Below are positions 22,132-33,229 of a DNA stretch of 64,000 nucleotides, one piece after another. Source of the DNA: Diplolepis rosae (lineage: Eukaryota; Arthropoda; Insecta; Hymenoptera; Diplolepididae); contig JAPYXD010000704.1 in the NCBI GenBank assembly GCA_030998225.1, positions 8,866,001 to 8,930,000 of the forward strand. The letters are read 5' to 3'. The translations under genes and the position numbers were made by a program. Numbering within the stretch: position 1 is the stretch's first letter; every line of letters starts with the position of its first letter. The notes under the pieces were generated by a model. That model was not told where the DNA came from. It did no database searches and was given only the letters and a program-made list of their open reading frames with translations.

Positions 22132-22633
22132 CTATGGCCTTAAAGGCCTTTGTTGTAGTTGAAGTCATCTACCTGGCCTTATTAGACACTAATAAACAAT
22201 CACTTCAATGGAAAAAGTAGAAAATCTTTAGAGGAAAATACTCCCAGGCCAACTATTGCTCGAGAGAGGAAGAAAATGAAATTTATTTCTTGTCAGTGCT
22301 TTGCTGATGAACTTCTTCTCCTTCTAACATTAGTACTCCTCCTATGCAGTTGACCTAGAATTGTTGCAAAGGCATGGCAAAATAATAGGATCCTATCATT
22401 TTTTTTCCCGCCATATATCGGTCATTGCGAAACCTGCAATTTTTTTTAATCGGCGATATCTCCAGCTAGAAATATTAAAATAGTGCTAGTGAAATGGAAA
22501 GCTGAAAAGTGGCTCTTTGTGATGATTTTCTCATATTTAAAAATAATAAAAATTCGCGAAGTTATCGATGCTCAAATATAGCGAAAATTCGTTTCCCGAA
22601 TTCGGTTTCTACGCCAAAAATTACTTCGGAAAT

Positions 22634-23160
22634 GACAATCAGTATTTCTATCACAATCACAACCTCATATTTTGTAGACCTGTGTAATCCAATTATTTGT
22701 TTTCGACAACTCTGTATTGTCAAAATTTAATTTACAGTCATAATATAATCTCAAAGTGGAATTTGTGTCATCCTGACTAGTTATTTTTGACAGCATCCCA
22801 GTAAGAAGGTGGAAATTAAATGGCATTGAAATGTCAAAATCTGGAAAAAACGGATTCGAAAATGAAACTTTTGATTGCCTTTTAATACCTAAGAAATAAA
22901 ATGCATTCAAAAGTTTCATTCTCGATTCCATTTCTTTCCAGATCTTGACATTTCAATACCATTCAATTCCCAACTTTTTATTGAAATTGCATTAGTAAAA
23001 TTACATCTGTGCTTATTGTAATTATAGACTGAATTCTTTGTCATTCCAACTTGATTGATGCTGACTATAGCAAAATAGTTAATCCTGCTAAAATATTTTT
23101 CCCGATGTGCTTATTTAAAAAATTTAATTTTGGTAGGAATGCTAAGTTGAGGATTATCAC
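22634..23160. repeat. Gene-free stretch with an imperfect hairpin at 22,830-22,970
   Basis: GGAAATTAAATGGCATTGAA and following bases pair with the stretch ending at CAATACCATTCAATTCCC, giving two arms of about 60 bases (22,828-22,890 and 22,900-22,970). It may be a small MITE. The rest is AT-rich without recognised content. Confidence 0.5.
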
Positions 23161-23164
23161 TCAA

Positions 23165-23480
23165 TACAGGCCTATATTTCCGACCTGATTAAGAAAACAA
23201 TTTTTTTAGCCAAATGTTATTTATTTCTCAAAATAGTCTCCCTTCAACTCAATACACTTGATCCAACGTTTCTCTAAACCTTTCATTTCCTCAGTATCAT
23301 AACTTGTTTCTAATTTCGAAAAATATTCGTTAACGGTACTTATCACTCCAACATCTGACGAAAACTCCCTGACACCTAGCCATTTTTAAGTTTGGAAACA
23401 GAAAAAAACACAAGGCCAAATCTGGAGAGTATGTTGGATGTGGAATTAATTCGTATTGGAATATTTCAGTTCGCGCATTA
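23165..23480 (-). pseudogene. mariner transposase C-terminal fragment
   Basis: The minus strand reads, with frame breaks, PHPTYSPDLA (normally the site of the last catalytic Asp), then the tail NEYFSKLETSY, LEKRWIKCIELKGDYFEK, characteristic of mariner (SETMAR-type) transposases. Downstream sequence toward 23,165 ends in CCTATATTTCCGACC-like terminal repeat material. Only the last quarter of the protein is present and it is frameshifted. Confidence 0.7.
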
Positions 23481-23748
23481 TTATAGCGTAGAACTTAACG
23501 CTACCTTCAGGTCTTATAAATTTATGTGCTATCGGGTGTCCAAACAGTATTGCGAGTTTTAAAAGATAAGTTGTATGATTGTAAATTTGCGAAATAATGT
23601 TATTGCTTTCAAAGGTTATCGGCTAATTTAGCGATAAATTTGAAATAATGACGTTCCGGAATTATAGAATATAGCTAAGATATGAAAATAAATTCATTTT
23701 GTTGCAATAATTTATGGTTATAAGAAACTTTGAAAAATTCAATAACGT

Positions 23749-26231
23749 CCCCAGCGGACCCGGTTGAGAGAACAGTCATAGAATACTCTGACCGTTCTAT
23801 GGCCTCGCATTATTACGGCTAAGAACGGTAAAAAAGACATTAAAAGCATTGCAATTATGATTCTGTGGCGAAATTTGGATTAGAAGGTGAAGCAATAAAT
23901 ACAATTATTTTATTTTTCAGCGATAAAAACTAAAAAAACATAATACCTGTCATTGGAGGCGGCTTCAACTGCTCTCACTAGCATTTTGCGCGCTAAATTT
24001 AAAAACAGAATTAAAGATTGAGAAATGCAAATGTGTAAAATAAATGCATTTAATAATGAACTTTACGTGATAAAAGTTGCTGAAATTAATTAAAGTTGCA
24101 TAAATAATGTAAACAGTACTTTTTAAAGTCTCTGATGTCATTCAATTTTAATTTTTTTCTTTTGTGCATGATGCGACTATACCGACCGCCGTAACAAATC
24201 AAACAAATCATTTGGATTAAGAAATGCAAATGTGTAAAATAAATGCATTTAATAATGAACTTTACGTGATAAAAGTTGCTGAAATTAATTAAAGTTGCAT
24301 GAATAATGTAAAGTCTCTGATATCATTCAATTGTCATTTTTTACTTTTATGCATGATGCGAATTTGTGGACCCACAGTAACAAATCCTAAAAAGTATTTC
24401 CTAAAAATTATTGATAAATGATTTGGGGAAATGCATATCACAAGGAGATATCACATTAAATAAGATTTTTATTCACATAATTGGCTATTTTCACAATAAA
24501 GCTTCAAAATATAAAAATAAAGTTAATATATGTACATATCTTAAAATTATCGTACTGGTAAAGAATTGAAAATACGCACAAGTATCTTCGACATTGAAAT
24601 TTTGACATTTTTTGCAATAACTTCTTCAAAATTTAACGAAACGACTTCATTCCAGACTAATTTTTAAGATAAGTTTGATGGCTTTCACATTATTAAGAGT
24701 ACAAATTTCATCATTCACAGAATTGAAATTAAGATACTTCAAGCAATCATCAAAAAACAGGTGGTCCCACAATTCTGATCGGTAGTGTACATTGGTATAC
24801 TAAAGTTATTATTTTCCAAACTAATGCAAATGCAAATACTGTTTAATTATAAATAATGTTTTTCTTATCCATGAGTCAACAAATTTAAAATTGTACCCAG
24901 ATTCTTGTGAGTATTTTGAATTCTTTACCAGTACGATAATTTTAAGATATGTACATATATTAACTTTATTTTTATATTTTGAAGCTTTATTGCGAAAGTA
25001 GCCAATTATGTGAATAAAAATCTTATTTAATGTTATATCTCCTTGTAATATGCATTTTCCCAAATCATTTATCAATACTTTTTAGGAAATACTTTATAGG
25101 ATTTGTTACTGTGGTCCATAAATTCGCATCATGCATAAAAGTAAAAAATGACAATTGAATGACATCAGTAACTTTACATTATTCATGCAACTTTAATTAA
25201 TTTCAGCAACTTTTATCACGTAAAGTTCATTATTAAATGCATTTATTTTACACATTTGCATTTCTAAATCTTTAATTCTGTTTTTAAATTTAGCGCGCAA
25301 AATGCTAGTGAGAGCAGTTGAAGCCGCCTTCAATGACAGGTATTATGTTGTTTTAGTTTTTATCGATGAAAAATAAAATAATTGTATTTATTGCTACACC
25401 TTCTAATTCAAATTTCGCCACATAATTGTAATTTCAATGCTTTTAAGGTAGTTGTCGCGCCAAAAATCAGTCTCTGGAAAAAGAAGTTTTTGTATGATTT
25501 CAAGACTGGTAATTATATCATCAGCCGTGTCATATGTAAGGAAAGACACTGTTTTTAATAAAAAAAAATTTAAAAATTACGAAAAATAATATTTTAATAA
25601 TGTTGTTTGTAATAGGATATTTCCTTATTATCTCTCCATACCAAATTTTCAAAAATGGTGCGATTCTAATAAATCATGAATCATTTTTTTAGGAAAAGGA
25701 TTCTCTACAACTCTACCGTTTCCGATTTTTGAAAATGAATCAATTATTATAAAATTCAGCAATTTGTTTATAAAAATTTCATTTTGGAAAATTGTTTTTT
25801 AATGATTTCAACCATTAAAGAATTTATTTTCAAAAATCAGAAACGGTAAAGTTGTAGAGAATCCTTTTCCTAAAAAAATGATTCATGATTTATCAGAATC
25901 GCACCATTTTTGAAAATTTGGTATGGAGAGATAATAAGGAAATATCCTATTACAAAAAACATTATTAAAATATTATTTTTCATAATTTTTAAATTTTTTT
26001 TATTAAAAAGAGTGTATTTCCTTACATATGACACGGCTGATGATATAATTACCAGTCTTGAAATCATAGAAAAACTTCTTTTTCCAGAGACTGATTTTTG
26101 GCGCAACAACTACCTTAATGTCTTTTTTACCGTTCTTAGCCGTAATAATGCGAGGTCATAGAACGGTCAGAAAACAGTCAGAGAACGGTCAGAGTATTCT
26201 ATGATCGTTCTCTCAACCGGGTCCGCTAGGG
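23749..26231. mobile_element. Palindromic element, 2.5 kb, tips CCCTAGCGGACCCGG
   Basis: The left end CCCCAGCGGACCCGGTTGAG (23749) mirrors the right end ending CCGGGTCCGCTAGGG (26231). The arms extend to about 24,600 and 24,880. The left arm carries a tandem duplication of ~200 bp (about 24,020-24,195 and 24,218-24,390), and the right arm carries a nested MITE at 25447-26114, which together explain the length difference. No transposase; target duplication not clear. A second partial copy starts at 28611. Confidence 0.8.
25447..26114. mobile_element. Nested TTAA-flanked palindromic MITE, 668 bp
   Basis: TTAA stands at 25443-25446 and 26115-26118. The tips are GGTAGTTG and CAACTACC, and arms of about 280 bases pair around a ~100-base loop near 25,735-25,835. 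The uninterrupted partner arm of the host palindrome (GACATTAAAAGCATTGC near 23,838) shows a single TTAA at this spot, confirming the insertion. TTAA duplication is the piggyBac signature, though the tips are not classical piggyBac ends. Confidence 0.8.
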
Positions 26232-26341
26232 TATTTATTTGAATCAGTGATGTACATGCTTTTGGAAAGAAATGCTATTGATTCAATATCATTTTTTTCT
26301 CACTATATAGAATATGATTTTTATTGCACTAGACATAACTT

Positions 26342-26566
26342 CTAGAGTCCGTCCCCAGAGAGTCCTTCGTCAAAAATGCTTACCATGCTTAAACTTAGCA
26401 TGATCGCTTTCACGATCGTCAATAAAAGAGCAGCATCTTCATAGACTGAATCTAGTTCAGCTTTAATTCCCGAAGGGGTTTTACCTACAAATTGAAGGAA
26501 TTTTATCACGGCGCGATACTCCAATTTCTCCATTCTTGACAAATGTTGGCAAACACTCACTTTCAA
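26342..26566 (-). pseudogene. mariner transposase N-terminal fragment
   Basis: The start MEKLEYRAVIKFLQFVGKTP and SGIKAELDSVYEDAA match the first helix-turn-helix of SETMAR-like mariner transposases; the following SIFDEGLSGDG corresponds to the block before the second helix-turn-helix. The frame stops after about 74 residues, so only the DNA-binding start is left. It sits on the same strand as, and 5' to, the C-terminal fragment at 23.2-23.5 kb. Confidence 0.65.
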
Positions 26567-28320
26567 AGGCTCTGAGAAACAAACTAATCGCTATAGATTG
26601 ACATAAAATTTAGTTCATTCACTGAAATCTATTGGGCAAGTATTTTCATTTGAGTAGAATCTTGCTCGTTCTTGTTTACGTTGGAAACTTTTCAATCTAG
26701 CCTCGTATCAAAGAAATGCATATGTCTTTTTAATTTCACCAATATACAATAAATTTGAGTTAAGAAGATATTTCTTGATTCAAATAAACTTTAAGACCTT
26801 ATTCAGGTATGGATGAATTCTTTGATAGCGATGAGATAATTCAAGGAAACTAGATTCTTAGTTTTAAAGGCTTGAGGTTGTTTATTTTGATTAAAGTTTT
26901 TAAAAACTTTATTGATAAAAATAAATTAATTTCTTTGGAGCTCAGAATGATTTCACTTATAGTGTAGTTGAAATTATATTCAATTTTTGATATTCAAATA
27001 TATCTTACTTATGACATTATAATTTACCTTATTTTGTTAAATAATAGTCCGAACCATGGATAATTAAAATTCAACACGTCGCTATGGCAAGCTCTGGTGT
27101 AGCATTACTATTAATGACAAGTTGGCCAGCAGAACATCTTATTACATCAGTAATTTAAAAATATTTTTAATTACATAGTTCTAAATGTAACATAAATACA
27201 GGCAACGTCCGATAAGTTTCGAGCTTTGAGCAGAAGTTAAGGGAAATTCTATGGAAACTCAAAAGTAAACGAATGCTCCCACACGGAAAAAGTTTGTTCA
27301 TGAAAAATTCCGAAACTTATACCTAAGTATAGGATAGGAAGTACAGTTGGTGAGTTGTACATTGATTTTCGGTAAATTATTCTGACTTTCGATAAGAATC
27401 TCTCCGGGTCGCCCGACTCGCCTTCGGCTCATATTCACATACCTGTCAACTTGACATCGGCAATCCGTCACCTCAGTATCGTCTACTCTTGCGCCTTGTT
27501 CTGGCCTCACATTCATGCGAGAATCACCTACATCGCGTCCTTGCAACACAATATACTACCGTCATTAATTTATCAGTCCAACTACACGGAAAAAATGTAT
27601 GGACAAAATTACCATACTTGCCGAGAATCGCAAGACAAACGTTAAAAGTATCCTTAATTCACAGTCGCTTTTATTATTTTCACTTAACTTTAAGAATTTA
27701 TACTACACTTCTCTAAAACAATTCCTATGTGTATGGTAAAAACAATAAGTATTCTTATTTAGCGTGTTATACTTTGTATAATTGAATATATTAGATTAAG
27801 AAATTGGTGCGTCATATGTATCTGCATAAGTTAGGATGTTAAGTTCATTGAATACATCGTGTACTAGCAATCACCATAATTGAAAATTTATCAGGTAAAA
27901 TGTTAACAAAAAAGCTGACATAAACACTGTAAATCTTAACAGATCAAACTGTTGCAGATCAAATTGACTACCAATTTGGGATCAAAATGATCCACTTTTG
28001 AAAGTCAAAAAATAAAAATGTTTACAAGTTCACTCGTATCTGTCGAGCGGCAATTGTTACTTGTTTATTAATATCTGTTTTTTTTACTAGGTGAAATAAT
28101 ATCAAGTCGGTAAAGAAATTTGTCGTTTTATTTTTTTTTATATATAGAATAAAGAAACAGAGATGAAGCTAAGTGTATATTTTTTGTGTAGGTAATCAAA
28201 TTATACCGCCAAAGATTTTAAATATATTTACTAAATACTGAGAATTATTTAGTAATTAAAATGAAATATTAAAATCATTGAAAAACTATGATTAAATTGT
28301 GTCAAGAAATTAAATTAAAT
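26567..28320. other. Long AT-rich stretch without recognised genes
   Basis: No clear repeats pair inside. Bases 27,390-27,520 are locally GC-richer with no known product on either strand. ACACGGAAAAA-type motifs occur at 27,282 and 27,587 and inverted near 34,570. If the odorant receptor exons on both sides form one gene, this would be intron; no exon for the missing sixth-helix region was found. Confidence 0.45.
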
Positions 28321-28327
28321 TATTAAG

Positions 28328-28610
28328 ATATCTGGGTGGTTTTTGGAAGGTCTCGTCGTTCTAATAAGTAATCCTGATAGTTCAGGTGTTAAAAATACAT
28401 CTTCGTCGGAGAAGTTAGGTTAATACCCGGATGGTCTTTCAAAGGTCTCTTCGCTGGAAAAAGTAATCCTGGTGTGAAAAATACATCTTCAGGAAAGTTA
28501 AGTTGATAAATGAAATTTAAAATACCCGGATGGTTTTTGAAAAGTTCTGTCATTCAATTAAGTCATCCTGATAGTCCAGGTGTTAACAATACTCCTTCCT
28601 CGTGGAAGAT
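28328..28610 (+). repeat. Three imperfect ~100-bp tandem repeats
   Basis: The unit begins ATACCCGGATGGTTTTTGAA and ends with ...CAGGTGTTAAAAATACATC; copies start near 28,328, 28,430 and 28,535. The last copy runs directly into the palindromic element at 28611. Confidence 0.65.
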
Positions 28611-29990
28611 CCCTAGCGGACCCGGTTGAGAGAACGGACAGAGAATACTCTGAACATTCTCTGACATTGCATTATTACGGCTAAGAACGGTAAAAAAAAC
28701 ATTTAAAGCATTGCAATTATGATTCTATGGCGAAATTTGAATTAGAAGGTGTAGGAATAAATACAATTATTTTATTATTCAGCGATAAAAACTATAAAAA
28801 CATAATACCTGTCATTGAAGGCGGCTTCAATTGCTCTGAGCAGAATTTTGCGCGCTAAATTTAAAAATGACATTAAAGATTGAGAACTGCAAATGTATAA
28901 AATAAATGCATTTAATACACTGAGAGACTTTTCGTTAGAATAAATCGTAAAAGTGAATCATATTTTAGTATAATATCGTTTCAAAGTAAGGCAAACAGGG
29001 TTTACGTATCAGAAATTAATATAGTGGTTTTCAAGCGGCGAAATTATTATTCTCGTTTGAATAAATGGAATATATGTTTTACTAACTGCTATAAAACCTA
29101 CGAGAATTTGAAATTTACTATATCAAAGTTTCGAAACGAAACAAAGAATATGTGAATCTGAAAACCACTATATGAAAAATCACTCACTCCACCAAAAAGT
29201 TTGACTTTCAGAAGGGACGTCGCGTCTCCGGGTTATGGATTGTGGTGTCTTTTTCTAACACGTGCGAAGCAAGAGGAAGATAGAGGGGGAGAGCTTTGGG
29301 CACTCAGAAGAGGGGAGGTTTCAGTGGAAACACATACACAAATATTATTATCATACCTTAGTTATGTTCATATATTTGAGTACACAATGCTACACTATTT
29401 ATATTCGCATACGCTTGAAATTAAATTTCAGAATCGCCTTTGGGTTCGAACCCCCTAACTCTACCTATATCTACATTAACTTAAACAAATTATATGAAAA
29501 ACCGAGAATGAATGTTTTGATTTTTGCTGCGCGTCGTGAGGTTTCTGGCAAGTTCATATTCATAATATGAATTTCTCAAACATGCTTTCCAAAATGTGAT
29601 ATTCATTATTTATCTTATTCAAATTATTTTTAGACAACTTAGTGATCATAATATCATTTTCTCGTACTTTCAATTTCTCGAATAGAGATTCATAATATTT
29701 AGTATTTAAAATACTACTTTATTTTCTTCATATATTAAAGACCGTTATGACTATATCAAACTTCGATGTCATAATATGAATAAGTATAATAAAGCCTCGG
29801 CTTTCCCCATTTTGAAACGATATTATACTAAATTTTGATTCATCTTTATCATTTACTCTAACGAAAAGTCTCTCAGTGTAATGAAATCAATGTAATAAAA
29901 GATGCTGAAATTAATTAAAGTTGCAAAATGTAAAAAATTACAATTGAATGACATCAGAGACTTTTAGAAATACTTTTTACATTATTCGCT
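28611..29990. mobile_element. Partial second copy of the CCCTAGCGGACCCGG palindrome
   Basis: Starts with CCCTAGCGGACCCGGTTGAG and follows the left arm of the 23.7-kb copy closely. It is interrupted by a TA-flanked element (28918-29878) and ends near 29,990 without a right arm. Confidence 0.75.
28918..29878. mobile_element. CACTG-ended TIR element, 961 bp, TA duplication
   Basis: CACTGAGAGACTTTTCGTTA at 28918 mirrors the right end (tip CTCTCAGTG at 29878), with similarity extending about 65 bases. TA flanks both sides (28916-28917, 29879-29880). The homologous sequence at about 24,051 shows the empty site TTTAATAATGAAC with a single TA. Inside, a box B-like GGTTCGAACC lies near 29,443. No transposase. 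Confidence 0.82.
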
Positions 29991-30129
29991 CAAATTAAAT
30001 TAATTTTAAAAATAAAAATTCTAAAAATAATTTTTATAAGTCGAACAATAAATATTATGACCTGGAAAGCATACTTGAGAAAATCATATTATGAATATGA
30101 ACTTGCTAGAAATTTAGCTAGAAATTTTC

Positions 30130-32460
30130 ACCTTGATTACAATGTCGTACCATTTATAGAAAAAAGATGAAAAAGGATCGGAAACTCCATATCGTACCGT
30201 TTTTGGGGTCGCTCTTCCGAACGGCTCAGTCAGAATTCTCAAAAAATGACGCTAAACCCTTTATTTTCCCAATAATACCCAAAAGAACGCTATTTTTGGG
30301 GTACCATTTTTTTTTAATTTAAATTTTCACTATGTTCCCGACACTTAGGCAACTTCTAACTTATCAGAAACGTGTTCTCGAGACTTGTACTTTTAAAATA
30401 TGCATTGAAATATTTTGTTTTTCTTTGTTCTCTAATTCAAAATGGCGTCTGGACGTTTGAAATGTTTTGAAATTGAGAATCATATGAATCATACATGAAA
30501 CTTACTTATAATAATATGTCATTCTGATGCTGGTGTAACTTACTAATTATGCTATAGAAGTAGATGAAAATTTATAGATAAATGGTAGGGTGTGAAAGAG
30601 ACACTAATAAATGTTGGGGAATTAGTAAATTCGCCTGCATTTTATATTTGCTGATACTCTATCTTACCATAAAAATCCATAACTGTTGATTAGTCATACA
30701 TATACTGTAAAAAATTCAGTTGAAAATTACCACGTAGAACAGGGGACATAAAATTATTAGTGATTAACGTGGTAATTTTACCAAAATGGTGTAAAAATAA
30801 TTTGGAACGGTAAAATCACATGCAGACAGTAACATTCCCTTAATCTCACTTTCAATGCAGTATAATTTTACGTTTCTTGTTGTAAAATTCAATTGACAAT
30901 GTAAAATGGCCGGGATGAATTTCATTGCGCATGCGCTATATATATCATTTGTAAATTAACACTGACAGTACACTGAGAAAAAAATGCTATTGAATCAAAA
31001 GCATTTCTTTCTAAAAGCATGTATATCATGGATTTAAATCAATATGCTATAGAATTATTAACATATTTATTGGTTCTTGTAGTATATTTTTATGAATTAA
31101 TAGTATAAAATTAATAGTATTCAAAGCCGAATTTTTTAGTTTATTTTCTTAATTTAACACTTACCTTTACATTGTGAAAACGCGATATAAATGATAAATT
31201 AAATAAGAATTTGAAACCTGCTGCTATTGCACGAGAGTTGGCTTTCTAGGTTATAGAAGTTATAGAATCACTGTTGCAGCGCCGGGCGTTAAAACAAAAA
31301 TGCATCATGAAGCGTGGAATTATAAAATTCTGGTAGATTTACACTCAGTCTGCATTTTTACACTTTCATGGTAAAATAAATCGCAGTACGCATTGCGAAT
31401 TTACTGACACGTTGTAAAATTACATTCAAATATACGTTACACTATGGTTGAAATTTACCATGTTTATCATGCGTAATTTTATATCCCCTGATTCAAGTGG
31501 TAATATTAAACTTTCACTGCAAACTTCATACAAATACTGTGAAATCACACCGCTTATCGTTGCAAATTCACAATAGAGTCGTATTATTCCTACGTCAATC
31601 ATAGTAAAATATTTTATAATCGATTGGTAATTTTCAACTGGATTTTTTACAGTGTACTCAAATTTCTAATAATTTCGGAAAGCCTCATAATTTTGGAATT
31701 TTTTTCTCGAAAACAACTCTTGTAATCAAAAAAACATCAAGAATAATTTTGATTTTAAATTTTGCGTAGAATGCGGCAGTATTTTTTTATTTCAGGAATC
31801 TCAAATTTTACATAACGGGTCTGCCATATTGGATCAGCCATTTTAAATTTCGAAAAACTCACCTAAGATTCGAATTTAGTGATGACTAAAACCTATGAGA
31901 TTGCTAATTGGCAAATTTTACACCATCCTGGTTTGTAATAAAACTCGAAATATACGTATTTCTACTAGCTTCATGGCAGCCGCCATCTTGAATTTTAAAT
32001 TTATGGGCTAATATTGCTTCCGCCAATCACAATCGGTGAGACAAAACTCGTAATAACTTATTTGTATGATCACACTACGAAGTAACCTGGAAACACCGAA
32101 ATAGGATCAATATTCTCAATTTCAAAACATTTCAAACGTCCAGACGCCATTTTGAATTAGAGAACAAAGAAAAACAAAATATTTCAATGCATATTTTAAA
32201 ATTACAAGTCTCGAGAACACGTTTCTGATAAGTTAGAAGTTGCTTAAGTGTCGGGAACATAGTGAAAATTTGAATTAAAAAAAAAATCGTACCCCAAAAA
32301 TAGCGTCTTTTGGGGTATTTTTGGAATGATAAAGGGTTTAGCGCCATTTTTGAGAATTCTGACTGTGTCATTTGAAAGAGCGACCCCAAAAACGGTAGGA
32401 TATGGAGTTTCCGATCCTTTTTCATCTTTTTTCTATAAATGGTACGACATTGTAGTCAAC
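30130..32460. mobile_element. Palindromic element with ~350-bp arms
   Basis: Bases about 30,130-30,480 (for example GAAAAAGGATCGGAAACTCC) are mirrored at about 32,100-32,460. The 1.6-kb centre holds a separate TIR element (30703-31654) and AT-rich sequence. To the right the sequence continues to GGGCGTTAAAGGGTTAA near 32,495, a piggyBac-like TTAA border, but I find no matching left border. Confidence 0.7.
30703..31654. mobile_element. CACTG-ended TIR element, 952 bp, TA duplication
   Basis: The left end TACTGTAAAAAATTCAGTTG (one base off CACTG) mirrors the right end ...GGATTTTTTACAGTG, with TA at 30701-30702 and 31655-31656. The repeat extends over GAAAATTACC. The motif GTAAAATT recurs many times inside. 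A CACTGAGAAAAAAAT stretch preceded by TA lies inside at about 30,971. Confidence 0.7.
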
Positions 32461-33229
32461 GTGAAAATTCTGCACATCTGGGCGTTAAAGGGTTAATGCA
32501 AATTTGCCTAACTCAGTCGTAGCTTATAACTATGACTTCTTTCATAATATGGCAAACGATAATAGCCGAAAGGCTTTAGGCGTTATAAATAAGTTTAGTT
32601 ATGTAGATGCAGGTAGGTTAGAGGGTTCGAATCTCAAAAGCGATTATGAAATTTTTAATTCAAGCGTGCGATTACAAATAAGGTATCATTCGCTAACCTA
32701 AATAATAAATTTTTTTGTGTCCATGTTTCCACTGAAACCTCTCCTATCTTCTCAGCACCGAACCCCCTCTTTCTTTCATTTGTTTTTCACGCGTTAGAAA
32801 ACTTTAATATAGTGGATTTCAAAATCTCGTAAGTTTTATAACGCTTAGTACAGGGTGCGCCATCTAACATTTGGAATTTGAATCAGCTATAAAAAAAACT
32901 TATGGCTATTTTTTTCAAAGTATGGTTTTATTAGAAAGATTAAACCTTTCCATTTAAGAATGAAACACAACATTACTCAAATGACCGCCACGGCTGGCCT
33001 TACAGTACCCCATTCGATCAACCAAATTTTTCAGTATATTTTCGATTATTTGGGCAAATGGTCAGTAAGGTCAACAAGCATATTTGTCGCATCTGGGGCT
33101 CAGAAAATTCAAACCCGAAAATCCACCCGAAAGGCCCATGCACCCATAACGAGTGACTGTTTAGAGCGAATTTTAGTACGGTGGCATCATTGGGCCATTT
33201 TTCTTCTAAAATGAGCGTGGAGCCGCGGT

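Larger units (their letters stand above)
16161..22339 (-). mobile_element. Full-length I-clade LINE
   Basis: The insert is bounded by a 12-bp target duplication TCCTATGCAGTT (16149-16160 and 22340-22351), a hallmark of target-primed insertion. On the minus strand it has a ~208-bp 5' leader, ORF1 (gag with three zinc knuckles), ORF2 (endonuclease, RT, RNase H, zinc motif) and a ~306-bp 3' UTR ending in GAAA-type repeats instead of a poly(A) tail. The RNase H plus knuckle-bearing ORF1 fits the I clade. Both ORFs are open end to end, so the copy could be recent and possibly competent. Confidence 0.88.
15838..22633. mobile_element. Palindromic MITE (~0.6 kb) split at its centre by a LINE
   Basis: Bases 15838-16148 recur as reverse complement at about 22,372-22,633 (GCAGGTTTCGCAATGACCGA left, its mirror right). 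Without the 6.2-kb LINE and one copy of its target duplication the two arms form a ~600-bp near-perfect palindrome. No coding capacity. Confidence 0.8.

Noticed and set aside
27298..27716. Overlapping short frames in a slightly GC-richer patch
   Set aside because: No known product, no splice context, frames on both strands; most likely chance.
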